Below, in pieces: positions 1 to 8,524 of a stretch of DNA of 37,004 bases (position 1 is the first letter of the stretch; every line of letters starts with the position of its first letter). The notes beneath the pieces are model-generated. The model ran no database searches, was not told where the DNA came from, and was given only the letters and a program-made list of their open reading frames with translations. The stretch spans positions 1-37,004 of the forward strand of contig JAPOYA010000012.1 of the NCBI GenBank assembly GCA_026706815.1, in the 5' to 3' direction. The position numbers and the translations under genes were made by a program. The stretch is from Acidimicrobiaceae bacterium. GTDB lineage: Bacteria; Actinomycetota; Acidimicrobiia; Acidimicrobiales; Aldehydirespiratoraceae.

Positions 1-1
1 C

Positions 2-223
2 CAGGGTCTGGAAGCTCAAGACGCTGTTTCTGTGGCTCGTTGGTGGGCGGCCGAGGGCGGGTTCCGGGTCGTTCATGCTGCTGTGCATGTGCATGGCGGA
101 GTTGGCGTAGACCGCGACTATCCCCTCCATCGGTTCTTTCTGCTGGCTCGACAACTCGAGCTGACGTTGGGCAATGGCGAAGAGCACTTGGCCGCTCTGG
201 GACGAGCCATCGCCGCTCGCTGA
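2..223 (+). CDS. acyl-CoA dehydrogenase, C-terminal end (partial)
   Basis: The frame is open from the left edge to a stop at 223 and is cut off at its 5' end. About 73 residues remain. They contain HVHGGVGVDRDYPLHRFF, the C-terminal signature of acyl-CoA dehydrogenases, in which the GG-G segment precedes an aromatic/His stretch near the FAD and acyl-CoA site. The end ('LELTLGNGEEHLAALGRAIA') is typical of actinobacterial members. Substrate and partner cannot be told from this piece. The next gene starts about 90 bases downstream with its own ribosome site, so no operon link is evident. Confidence 0.85.
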   Translation, partial: QGLEAQDAVSVARWWAAEGGFRVVHAAVHVHGGVGVDRDYPLHRFFLLARQLELTLGNGEEHLAALGRAIAAR

Positions 224-267
224 AAAATACGCGGGAACCGAACGGGGTCTCGCGGTCGTCCTAGTCT

Positions 268-303
268 CGAAGGCAAGTCGAGAGGCGAAGGCAAGTCGAG
301 AGG
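268..303 (+). repeat. perfect 18-bp tandem duplication carrying the ribosome site
   Basis: The unit CGAAGGCAAGTCGAGAGG occurs twice in direct succession (268-285 and 286-303). The second copy's GAGAGG lies 8 bases before the ATG of the macroglobulin gene and is the likely Shine-Dalgarno, so the ribosome site is itself duplicated. A possible -10 hexamer, TAGTCT, lies at 262-267 just before the repeat, with no clear -35. Confidence 0.9.
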
Positions 304-311
304 TTTGAACC

Positions 312-3300
312 ATGGTGAGGCAGCTTTGGCGATGGTCGATAGTCGGGATCGTCCTGCTTCTGCTGGCCAGTGCGCTGTCAAGTGAAGACGAACCTGCGTC
401 GACAGCGGACCCGAAAGGCCCTGCGGCACCTGTCGCCGACGGTGATTCCCCAAGCCGAACCGGGGTTGGAGCAGTGTCGGGATCGACCGGCGAAGGCCGC
501 CACTTGGAGGTTCGTCTGAGCGAGGGCAGTGCCAGTGGCACCGAGACTCTGGCGGTGGTGACCCGGGTCGAGGGCCGCGAGCTCAGCGAGACAGAAATCA
601 ACGCGGTGACCGATCGACTCGGGGCCTGGGGTGACAGCGAAGATGACGGCGCCCTTGATTTCAATCGCCCGCCGGAGAGTCTTCCGCGCCCACGCGTGGG
701 CGCCACGATCGACAGTCCCTTCCCGACGGAATCCGATGGTTCCGATGGTGAAGCACCAGTCGTCGACTCCGGACCCTTGGAAGTGTTGCGTGTGCAGCCC
801 GAGGGCGAAGTGGGCATAGCGCCCTTCGTCAGCATCACCTTCAACCAGGCGATGGCGCCGTTGACCACACTCGCGCAACTCGATGAGGTTGGTGTTCCTG
901 TCACGATGACCCCGTCGCTGCCGGGTCGTTGGCAGTGGATCGGCACTCGAACGCTCCGCTTCGAGCATGACCCGGCAGTTTTCGACCGACTGCCGATGGC
1001 GACTTCCTACGTGATCGAAATCCCCGCCGGCACGACCTCGCAGTCCGGTGGCGAGTTGACCGAAACGGTTCGCTTCGAGTTCGAGACTCCGGCGCCCACG
1101 GTGCTCTCGCTCTCCCCGCAGCACGACTCGCTCGGTCTGCAGCCCGTTTTCTTGGCCGCCTTTGATCAGCGAGTCGACGCTGCGGCGGTGCTCGAGACAG
1201 TCACATTGAGCGCGGACGGCACCGAGCGCGATATCCGCCTTGCCACCGAGGTCGAGATTGAGAGCGACGAGGACGTCAGGCGCCGGATAGGGCAGGCTCT
1301 CGACGGCACGTGGGTTGCCTTCACGCCGGTGTCGGAACTCGAGCCTGACTCGGCGATCACTGTCGAGGTCGGGCCGCATGTGCCTTCGGCTGAGGGGCCG
1401 AACACCTCGGACGCCGCGCTGGCGGCCCAGGCCCGAACGTACGCGGCCCTTCATGTGGAGCAGGTGGACTGCTCGGCTGCATATCCCTGTCAGCCGGGGG
1501 ATCGGCTCAACGTGTACTTCAACAATGTGCTCGACCCTGCCACGTTCGACGCCGCCGACCTGGAGATATCGCCTGAGCCACGACGGTTGCGTCTGCCTAT
1601 GGCTTCGCTCGACGCCGCCGACCTGGAGACGTCGCCTGAGCTTGTCGGCGCCCGGACCGCGGTCTACTACAACTCTCTCAGCATCGCCGTCCCGACCGTG
1701 GGCGACACCGTCTACAAGGTGGAGATACCGGCGGCCTTGGGTGACGAGTTCGGCCAGACCTTGGGCGAGGCGGTGACGGTCGAGTTTCATATAGGCAGTG
1801 CCCGTCCGTTCATCGGCGCCTCGCCTCGACGGCTCGTGACGCTTGATCCGCTCGCTGATCAGCAGACGATTCCTGTGACGGTGCGCAACCACGAGCGGCT
1901 TCGCGTGCAGCTTTTCGATGTGGACCCGAGCGACTACAGATCGTTCCTTGGCTTCTGGGAGGATTGGGAGCGCTCTCGTGACGGAGAACTGCCCTCTCGG
2001 CCTTGGACTCGGGTCTCAGATGAAGTGGTCGGCACTGGAGTCGCCCCGGACACGGTTGCCGAGGTGCGCATCGACCTCGACAGAGCGCTCGACGGTGATC
2101 ACGGGCATGTGGTTGCGATCATCGAGGGGGTCGGGCGGTTCGCGGAGATGACCTATCGGAACGATGACTATTGGAGCAACCGCCCGGTGGTCGTCTGGGT
2201 GCAGGCCACCGACATCGGCGTCGACATGATCACCGACTATCGCGAAGTGGTGGTGTGGACCACGGATCTGCGCTCCGGTGATCCGCTGGCAGGCGTGACA
2301 ATCGACTTGGAAGGCCGAAATGCGAGCCTCGTCAGCGACAGCGATGGCCTGGCCCGCTCTTCGGTTTCTGGTGAACACGACTGGATAGTCGCGACGCTCG
2401 GTGACGATCAGGCGATCAACCCGGCTGTCGTGCAGGCTTGGCCGCGATCCGACCAGCTGATCTGGTACACCGCCGATGATCGCGGCGTCTATCGCCCCGG
2501 GGAGAAACTTCACCTGAAGGGATGGGTGCGCAGCCTTGACCTGAGCGGCGACGGCGGTCTCGAGTTTCTCCCCCCTCGACAACTGATCACCTATCGGGCC
2601 TCTGACTCCTTCGGCAACGAACTCGCCGAGGGGAGTTTCCGCCTCGACGCCCAAGGCGGCTTCGATCTCAGCATCGAGCTGCGCGAGGGGGCGAACTTGG
2701 GCGATGCCTGGATCGAGTTCCAGGGCCCGCAGAATCTTGAGGGCCGCTGGCACTACCATCAGTTCCAGATTCAGGAGTTCCGCCGCCCTGAGTTCGAAGT
2801 GACTGCCCGCCTGGAGTCTCCGGGCCCGTTCTTCGTCGACGAGCCCGCGACGGTGGCTGTGGACGCCGAGTACTTCTCCGGCGGTCCGCTGCCCAACGCC
2901 GAGGTCTCCTGGACAGTGACCACGAGGGAGGCTTCGTACTCGCCCCCCGATTGGAACGATTTCACGTTCGGTGTGTGGACGCCGTGGTGGCGCAACGAGG
3001 GTCTCGCCGACAGCAGCGGCTGGCATGACGACGGCTGGTACGGCGATCCCTGGTACAGCGACGGCTGGTACTCGCAGGAGGATTACGGCTTCGGCGGTCC
3101 GTTCGAGGAGCCGGCCCGCGAGGCGTTCTCGGGTTTGACCGACGCCGGCGGCAGCCATTACCTGCAGATGGACTTCGACGGTGACGGCGACCACCTTCCC
3201 ACGACGGTCACCGCTGAAGCTCAAGTGCTCGACGTGAACCGGCAGCAGTGGGCCTCGTCGACTGATGTGCTGGTGCATGCCGCAGACCTGTACGTCGGCG

Positions 3301-6300
3301 TCCGCTCAACCCGGACGTTCGTCAGAGCGGGCGACGGCTTCGACATCGAGGCAATCGTCACTGACATCGACGGCAACGCGGTCGTTGGCCGTGCCTTTGA
3401 GATAACCGCTTCGCGGATCGTTGAGGAGCACGTCGGCGGAGAATGGACCGAAGTCGCCGTGGACGCCGAGACCTGTGACGCGGCGTCGGACGGCGAGCCG
3501 GTCGTCTGCGAGTTCGAGGCTGCTGTCGGCGGTCGCTATCGCATCGACGCCAATGTCGTCGATGACGCGGGGCGGACCAACCGCAGCGAAATGACCCGCT
3601 GGGTCACCGGCGGGAAGAGCGGTGTGCCGAGCCGCAACGTCGAGTTGGAGACCGCCGACCTCGTCCCGGACGCCGAAACCTACGCGGCGGGCGATACCGC
3701 TGAGATCTTGGTCGATTCGCCGTTCAGTTCGGGGACGGGGCTCTTGGTGATCGCCCACAACGAGATAATCGAGCTGAACACCTTCGAGATCGCTGATCAC
3801 GCGGCTGTCCTTGAGGTGCCGATCACCGACGATCATGTCCCGGAGTTGACGGTGCGGGTTGAGATCGTCTCGACGACGGAGCGGACCGCCGACGACGGCA
3901 CCGTCCTGGACGGCGTCGCTCACCGCCCGGCCTACGCCTCGGGGGAGATTCGGCTTCGTGTCCCTCCGGCGCGGCGTGCGCTGGACGTCACGGTCGCCCC
4001 GGAGTCTTCAAGGGTGGAGCCGGGGGCTTCCACCAGCGTGACAGTGCAGGTACACGACGCCGACGGTGAGCCGGTCGACAATGCTGATGTGCTGTTGGTC
4101 GCGGTCGACGAGGCAGTGCTCGCCCTTTCGGACTACCGGCTCATCGACCCCCTTGCGGTCTTCTACCGGTCACTGGGCGTCTACCTGAGCTCACAGCGCG
4201 CGCGAGACGGCATCCTGCTTGAGAATCCGCAGGAGTTGCTCCGCTCCATTGGCAACGGGGGAGAGAGCGACGAAGCGGCTACTGCTGCCGCCGCCTCTGC
4301 AACGCTCGAGGAGTCTGCGGCCTCCGACATGGACGATTCTGCCGAAATGGCCGATGATGATATGGCCGATGAGTCCATCTCAACAGATTCGGCGTCCTCC
4401 ACCAGGCTCAGTGCCCAGGGCCTCCAGATCGAGGTGCGCAGGAACCTTGATGCGCTGGCCCTGTTCGACCCTGAGGTTGTGACCGGCGCCGATGGCATTG
4501 CCACAGTCGAGTTCGATCTGCCCGACAACCTCACCCGCTACCGGGTGACCGCGATCGCGGTCGATGGCGCCGATCGGTTCGGTTCGGCCGAGTCTGCCAT
4601 CACCGCGCGGCTGCCGCTGCAGGTTCGGCCGTCTGCCCCCAGGTTCCTGAACTTCGGCGACCGGTTCGATCTTCCGATCGTGGTGCAGAACCAGACCGAC
4701 TCACCGGCCGAGGTCGATGTGGTCGTGCAGGCTTCTAACCTGATCCTGGATGGCAACCTCAACCTTGAGGGGTCGGCTGGGCGGCGGATAACCGTTCCCG
4801 CCAACGATCGGGTCGAGGTGCTCTTCGGTGCTTCGACCGCCTCTGTCGGCACCGCCCGCCTCCGGGTCGCGGCGGCGTCGGGTGACAACGCCGATGCCCA
4901 GGTCGTTTCGCTGCCCGTCTACACCCCGGCCACGGGGGAGGCGTTCGCCGCCTACGGGGTGCTGGACTCCGGAGTGGTGGGCTATTCGCTCACCGAACCA
5001 CGAGATGTGTTCCCCCAGTTCGGGGGGCTCGAGCTCAACACGTCTTCCACTGCCCTGCAGACCCTGACCGACGCGGTCCTGTACCTCTCGGAATACCGCT
5101 ACGCCTCCGCCGACGCATACGCCAGCCGCATCCTGGCCGTCTCTGCGCTGCGGGACGTACTCGGAGCCTTCGAGGCGGAAGGTCTGCCGACTCCGGCGGA
5201 ACTCGACGCGATCGTGCGCAGCGACATAGGGGAGTTGGCCGCTCTGCAGCACGATGACGGCGGCTTCGGCTGGTGGTCCCGGAAAGGCGTTTCGTACCCG
5301 TACCCGTCGATCCAGGCGATGCATGCCCTCGTCACGGCTCAGACCGCCGGCTTCGCGGTCCCGGGCGGGGCAATGGAGAACGGTCGCTGGTACCTGCGCA
5401 GCATCGAAGGTCGAATCCCGGCTGACTACAGCAGAAAATCAAAGGACATGTTGTCGGCCTACGCACTGCATGTGCGTGCGCTCGACGGTGATCGGGACCT
5501 GAGCGCAGCTCGTGAGCTGTGGAACCGACGGGGTGGGGATCTCGAGTTGGACGCGTTGGCCTGGATCTGGCCGGTGGTCGCTGATGACGGCATCGAGGCC
5601 GATATCGAGCGGGTCTTCAACAACCGAGTCACCGAAACGGCCGAGGCAGCCACCTTCGTCACCGACTACGGCGAAGACGCCTACTTGATCCTGGCTTCGG
5701 ACCGTCGAACCGACGGCATCGTGCTCGACGCTCTGATCACCATGGCCCCGGATTCAGACCTGATCGCAAAGGTCGTGGCGGGGCTGTTGTCCAACCAGGT
5801 CAAAGGCCGTTGGAACAATGTTCAGGAGAACTCCTTCATCCTGTTGGCCCTCGACAGGTATTTCGAGACGTTCGAAGCGGTTGAGCCAGACTTTGTCGCC
5901 CGTGTCTGGCTAGGCGACGAATATGTGGCCGAGCATGAGTTCTCGGGTCGGACCACTGACCGTGCCTCCACTCTGGTTCCGATGGCAGACCTGATCGCCG
6001 CGGGCAACACTGATCTGACCGTCCAGAATGACGGCGACGGCCGTCTCTACTACCGACTCGGGCTTCGCTACGCACCCGCAGACCTCGAGTTGGATCCGCT
6101 TGACCGCGGCTTCGTGGTGCAGCGCTCCTACGAGGCGATCCGCGATCCCGACGACGTCTGGCTCGACTCCGACGGCGTCTGGCATGTCCGGTCGGGCGCC
6201 GAGGTGCGGGTCAAGCTGACGATGGTCAACGACAGCCGACGCACCAACATGGTTCTGGTCGACCCACTGCCGGCGGGCTTCGAAGCCCTCAACCCCGAGC

Positions 6301-6581
6301 TTGCGGTGACAGGCGAGATCGAGCCCCCTCGCTCCGACGCCGCCGATCATTGGTGGAGATGGACCTGGTATGACCACCAGAATCTGCGCGACGACCGGGC
6401 AGAGGCGTTCTCGTCGTACCTGTGGGCCGGCACCCACGAATACAGCTACGTTGCCCGGGCGACCACCCCTGGAATCTTCGTGGCGCCCCCCGCCCAAGCC
6501 GAGGAGATCTACGCGCCGGAGGTGTTCGGCCGTTCAGCCTCCGACACGGTGATCATCGAAGACAGCGTGCCGCCTTCGTGA
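312..6581 (+). CDS. alpha-2-macroglobulin-like protein lacking the thioester
   Basis: A 2089-residue secreted protein. Residues 1-24 form a signal peptide (RQLWRW, then a Leu-rich core); no lipobox Cys is present. Ig-like macroglobulin domains follow. 'YTADDRGVYRPGEK' (from about residue 720) is the usual MG-domain signature, and LFDPEVVTGADG...LPDNLTRYRV (about 1383-1413) marks the A2M domain. An alpha/alpha-toroid with GGFGWW follows from about 1580. The thioester should lie in YPYGC-x-E-Q; here residues 1595-1602 read YRYASADA, so both Cys and Gln are lost, as in YfaS-type bacterial macroglobulins. An Ala/Asp/Ser-rich stretch (about 1319-1365) lies where a bait region is expected, and a Trp/Tyr/Asp/Gly-rich stretch lies at about 892-933. 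It is longer than the E. coli homologues (about 1530-1650). No pbpC partner is adjacent. Role inferred: envelope-associated protease trapping without covalent capture. Confidence 0.9.
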   Translation: MVRQLWRWSIVGIVLLLLASALSSEDEPASTADPKGPAAPVADGDSPSRTGVGAVSGSTGEGRHLEVRLSEGSASGTETLAVVTRVEGRELSETEINAVTDRLGAWGDSEDDGALDFNRPPESLPRPRVGATIDSPFPTESDGSDGEAPVVDSGPLEVLRVQPEGEVGIAPFVSITFNQAMAPLTTLAQLDEVGVPVTMTPSLPGRWQWIGTRTLRFEHDPAVFDRLPMATSYVIEIPAGTTSQSGGELTETVRFEFETPAPTVLSLSPQHDSLGLQPVFLAAFDQRVDAAAVLETVTLSADGTERDIRLATEVEIESDEDVRRRIGQALDGTWVAFTPVSELEPDSAITVEVGPHVPSAEGPNTSDAALAAQARTYAALHVEQVDCSAAYPCQPGDRLNVYFNNVLDPATFDAADLEISPEPRRLRLPMASLDAADLETSPELVGARTAVYYNSLSIAVPTVGDTVYKVEIPAALGDEFGQTLGEAVTVEFHIGSARPFIGASPRRLVTLDPLADQQTIPVTVRNHERLRVQLFDVDPSDYRSFLGFWEDWERSRDGELPSRPWTRVSDEVVGTGVAPDTVAEVRIDLDRALDGDHGHVVAIIEGVGRFAEMTYRNDDYWSNRPVVVWVQATDIGVDMITDYREVVVWTTDLRSGDPLAGVTIDLEGRNASLVSDSDGLARSSVSGEHDWIVATLGDDQAINPAVVQAWPRSDQLIWYTADDRGVYRPGEKLHLKGWVRSLDLSGDGGLEFLPPRQLITYRASDSFGNELAEGSFRLDAQGGFDLSIELREGANLGDAWIEFQGPQNLEGRWHYHQFQIQEFRRPEFEVTARLESPGPFFVDEPATVAVDAEYFSGGPLPNAEVSWTVTTREASYSPPDWNDFTFGVWTPWWRNEGLADSSGWHDDGWYGDPWYSDGWYSQEDYGFGGPFEEPAREAFSGLTDAGGSHYLQMDFDGDGDHLPTTVTAEAQVLDVNRQQWASSTDVLVHAADLYVGVRSTRTFVRAGDGFDIEAIVTDIDGNAVVGRAFEITASRIVEEHVGGEWTEVAVDAETCDAASDGEPVVCEFEAAVGGRYRIDANVVDDAGRTNRSEMTRWVTGGKSGVPSRNVELETADLVPDAETYAAGDTAEILVDSPFSSGTGLLVIAHNEIIELNTFEIADHAAVLEVPITDDHVPELTVRVEIVSTTERTADDGTVLDGVAHRPAYASGEIRLRVPPARRALDVTVAPESSRVEPGASTSVTVQVHDADGEPVDNADVLLVAVDEAVLALSDYRLIDPLAVFYRSLGVYLSSQRARDGILLENPQELLRSIGNGGESDEAATAAAASATLEESAASDMDDSAEMADDDMADESISTDSASSTRLSAQGLQIEVRRNLDALALFDPEVVTGADGIATVEFDLPDNLTRYRVTAIAVDGADRFGSAESAITARLPLQVRPSAPRFLNFGDRFDLPIVVQNQTDSPAEVDVVVQASNLILDGNLNLEGSAGRRITVPANDRVEVLFGASTASVGTARLRVAAASGDNADAQVVSLPVYTPATGEAFAAYGVLDSGVVGYSLTEPRDVFPQFGGLELNTSSTALQTLTDAVLYLSEYRYASADAYASRILAVSALRDVLGAFEAEGLPTPAELDAIVRSDIGELAALQHDDGGFGWWSRKGVSYPYPSIQAMHALVTAQTAGFAVPGGAMENGRWYLRSIEGRIPADYSRKSKDMLSAYALHVRALDGDRDLSAARELWNRRGGDLELDALAWIWPVVADDGIEADIERVFNNRVTETAEAATFVTDYGEDAYLILASDRRTDGIVLDALITMAPDSDLIAKVVAGLLSNQVKGRWNNVQENSFILLALDRYFETFEAVEPDFVARVWLGDEYVAEHEFSGRTTDRASTLVPMADLIAAGNTDLTVQNDGDGRLYYRLGLRYAPADLELDPLDRGFVVQRSYEAIRDPDDVWLDSDGVWHVRSGAEVRVKLTMVNDSRRTNMVLVDPLPAGFEALNPELAVTGEIEPPRSDAADHWWRWTWYDHQNLRDDRAEAFSSYLWAGTHEYSYVARATTPGIFVAPPAQAEEIYAPEVFGRSASDTVIIEDSVPPS
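1548..1641 (+). repeat. imperfect 31-bp direct repeat, 63-bp period, inside the macroglobulin gene
   Basis: The segment coding DAADLE(I/T)SPE occurs at 1548-1578 and again at 1611-1641 with two differences. The 63-base spacing keeps frame and adds 21 residues, consistent with an in-frame tandem duplication in an Ig-like domain. Confidence 0.8.
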
Positions 6582-6611
6582 AGGTGGGCGACCTCAAGGT
6601 GGGGGACCTCA
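6582..6611 (+). repeat. 15-bp tandem duplication after the macroglobulin stop codon
   Basis: AGGTGGGCGACCTCA (6582-6596) is followed by AGGTGGGGGACCTCA (6597-6611), one mismatch. Each unit contains AGGT...ACCT, a short imperfect palindrome. There is no T-tract, so it is not a convincing terminator. The rest of the 6612-6764 spacer to the convergent HNH gene holds nothing I recognise. Confidence 0.85.
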
Positions 6612-6764
6612 GGGGTGACAGAGCAACGGGCCACAACCGGTCTGTTCGACCCTGCTGAACCACCTACTTCCAGATCACGAGACGACGCATATTCGGTTCG
6701 AATCGGCTCAATTGCCCTGTCGTGTGTTCGCCCGGGCTTGCTGTGGAGTCGAACACGTCTGCTG

Positions 6765-7868
6765 TCACTTGGGTTTGGGTGGTTTGAGAAGGTACTTGCC
6801 AGTTTTGCGGTCTTGGTGAACGGTCCAGTTGTGTTCGTGGATCTTGCGATGGCACCCGTCGCAGACAAGAACCAGGTTGTTCAGATCGGTGGAGCCGTTT
6901 TTTGACCACCAGACAACATGGTGGGCTCGGCACCACAGCGGATTCGCGCGGCATCCGATACAGCCTTGATCACGGGCCGTCAACGCTGCGCGTTGAGCCG
7001 CTGATGCGATGCGGCGGGAACGCCCGAGCCAGAGGTCTTGAGATTTTGTGTCGAAAATCGAAGGCAGGATGTTGGCGTCGCATACAAGGCGATGCAATTC
7101 GGTGATTGGTATCGGTGAGCCGTCGGCGAGCCTGGCATTCACCAGCCCTTGTTTGCAGATGTCGTAGTCCGCGATCACCAACAGATCAGTGCCTTGGGAT
7201 TTGTCGGCGCCTGTTTCGCAAATCAGCTCGGTCAACGCGTCGGCCATGCGCTGTTGGGGATTTCGGCGTGCCTTGGGGTCTTCGTTGTGCCAGAGCTCGC
7301 GTTCCTTGGCAGTCAACGCAGTAGCGATCCGGGCCCCGGTAATCTGATCGAACTCAGCGGACAGGACGAACATGCCAGACTCCGGCGACTCGAAGATCCG
7401 TGCTTTGCGAGCCTTGCGTTGCCGCTCGAGGATTGCCTGCCCGTCGTCTTGGGACTGGTCTTGTTGATGGCGCCGCACCGTCTTGGCGAACTCGTCGAAG
7501 TCCTGTTCTTCTGCCGCTTTCACCAGCAGGGTCTCGTCGATTCTTCCTTCACCGGAAGCACGCGCAATCAACCGGGCATGGCCTTGGGGGATCTCGCCGG
7601 ACTCCAAAGCTCCGGACGTGGCGGGCAGTTCAGCCAGCTTCACTGCGGTTTCAACATCGCGTTTGGCCTCACGCGCCGAGGCCTGCAACTCGTGACGGGC
7701 CAATCGCTGAGCTTCTCCAGCGCTACGGCGACGCCCGACCTCCGCGAGGACTTGGGACTTCATCGCCGCCAACCGAGACTCGCCCCGACCGATCACCCGC
7801 AACCTGGCAGTCAAACCCTCGTCTGACAGCGAAGCCACCTCCACGAACGGAACAACCAGATCTTCCAT
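6765..7868 (-). CDS. DUF222 / HNH endonuclease (13E12-repeat type)
   Basis: A 367-residue protein with an N-terminal helical DUF222 region (about residues 1-280) and a C-terminal HNH nuclease domain. The HNH module shows CIGC (303-306), CRAHH (313-317), a Leu/Asn-rich turn, then CDGCH (337-341) and a further His at 345: a zinc-ribbon HNH. This family is widespread and multicopy in Actinobacteria, often in mobile or accessory DNA, and its natural role is unknown. ATG at 7868 is preferred because TAATGT ends 7 bases upstream (leaderless start); a GTG six bases earlier is possible. It is convergent with the macroglobulin gene and lies downstream of the PP-loop pair, from which an AT-rich spacer separates it. 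Confidence 0.9.
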   Translation of the reverse strand: MEDLVVPFVEVASLSDEGLTARLRVIGRGESRLAAMKSQVLAEVGRRRSAGEAQRLARHELQASAREAKRDVETAVKLAELPATSGALESGEIPQGHARLIARASGEGRIDETLLVKAAEEQDFDEFAKTVRRHQQDQSQDDGQAILERQRKARKARIFESPESGMFVLSAEFDQITGARIATALTAKERELWHNEDPKARRNPQQRMADALTELICETGADKSQGTDLLVIADYDICKQGLVNARLADGSPIPITELHRLVCDANILPSIFDTKSQDLWLGRSRRIASAAQRAALTARDQGCIGCRANPLWCRAHHVVWWSKNGSTDLNNLVLVCDGCHRKIHEHNWTVHQDRKTGKYLLKPPKPK

Positions 7869-7875
7869 GGCCACG

Positions 7876-7881
7876 ACATTA
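7876..7881 (-). promoter_or_regulatory. -10 hexamer TAATGT for the HNH gene (leaderless)
   Basis: TAATGT on the minus strand ends 7 bases before ATG 7868, so transcription would begin at or next to the start codon. No good -35 is seen. Confidence 0.5.
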
Positions 7882-7915
7882 CAGATGGGGTATGACAGTG
7901 ACCCTTGAAAATCAT

Positions 7916-7947
7916 AGATATATCAGAAAATTGATGTATTTATATCT
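7916..7947. other. AT-rich inverted repeat between the PP-loop pair and the HNH gene
   Basis: AGATATA (7916-7922) and TATATCT (7941-7947) are 7-bp inverted arms around an 18-base loop, in the most AT-rich stretch of the window. It could be a weak terminator for the gene ending at 7961 or an operator upstream of the HNH promoter; neither is shown by sequence alone. Confidence 0.4.
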
Positions 7948-7960
7948 GACGATAAGCCGA

Positions 7961-8524
7961 TCAAGCAACCAAAGAAGCCAGGTCTTCGGGTGATATGTGC
8001 GAAACGCTCAGTTGAAGCGTCCGACGCATCAGCTTGGCAATGATCTCCTCGGCTTCTTTGCCCTTGGGCAGGTTGCCAGTCGTCTCTTGTCGCGAACCGA
8101 CAGCTAGCAGCGCATAGGCAGCCGCGGTGCTGGGCGCCGCAAGTCTGGTCGAGGAGTAGGCAGCCTTGTCGGCCCATTTCCTCCAAGCAGGTCGCAGAGC
8201 CTCATAGATCTGCTGTTCGTTCAACCCGCAGTCAGTTCGAGCCGCAGCATCGGCGATCTCTACCCGCCACCAAGCCGCCGGTAGTGCCGCGTCGATGAGG
8301 AAGTTCTTTTTTCGGTGGTAGATGCCACCCGAGTAGCGCAGCAAATTGCGGACAGTCGCATCAAGCGTTTTGCGATCACTCGAACTGGTGCGCTGGTAGT
8401 CGCGGTCGAGAACGTCTCGGTTTACCGGCAGTTGTCCGGTGTATCCGTCAGTGCTCCTTGGCGGATCGGCGTATGTTTGGTCGCTGATCTGATCTACGTC
8501 TCGGTCCGTCGCTGGGGCGAGCAC
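7961..8524 (-). CDS. unplaced protein overlapping the PP-loop gene (possible frameshifted C-terminal part)
   Basis: The frame is open from 8728 to 7961, but the part overlapping the PP-loop gene is mostly antisense-like noise. GTG 8524 is the most plausible separate start (187 residues), with weak ribosome-site support. The protein is soluble and helical. Visible features are a basic 'YHRKKNFLIDA' stretch, a Trp-rich 'PAAWWRVEIADAAA' segment about residues 83-96, and a C-terminal helix 'EEIIAKLMRRTLQ'. I do not recognise the family with confidence. No start codon lies right after the upstream stop, so a +1 frameshift joining it to the PP-loop protein is a real alternative. Either way the two belong to one transcription unit. 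Confidence 0.55.
   Translation of the reverse strand: MLAPATDRDVDQISDQTYADPPRSTDGYTGQLPVNRDVLDRDYQRTSSSDRKTLDATVRNLLRYSGGIYHRKKNFLIDAALPAAWWRVEIADAAARTDCGLNEQQIYEALRPAWRKWADKAAYSSTRLAAPSTAAAYALLAVGSRQETTGNLPKGKEAEEIIAKLMRRTLQLSVSHISPEDLASLVA

Noticed and set aside
378..1892. 504-residue minus-strand open frame over the macroglobulin gene
   Set aside because: Arg/His-rich, no domain signature, and antisense to a clearly coding frame; a by-product of high GC.
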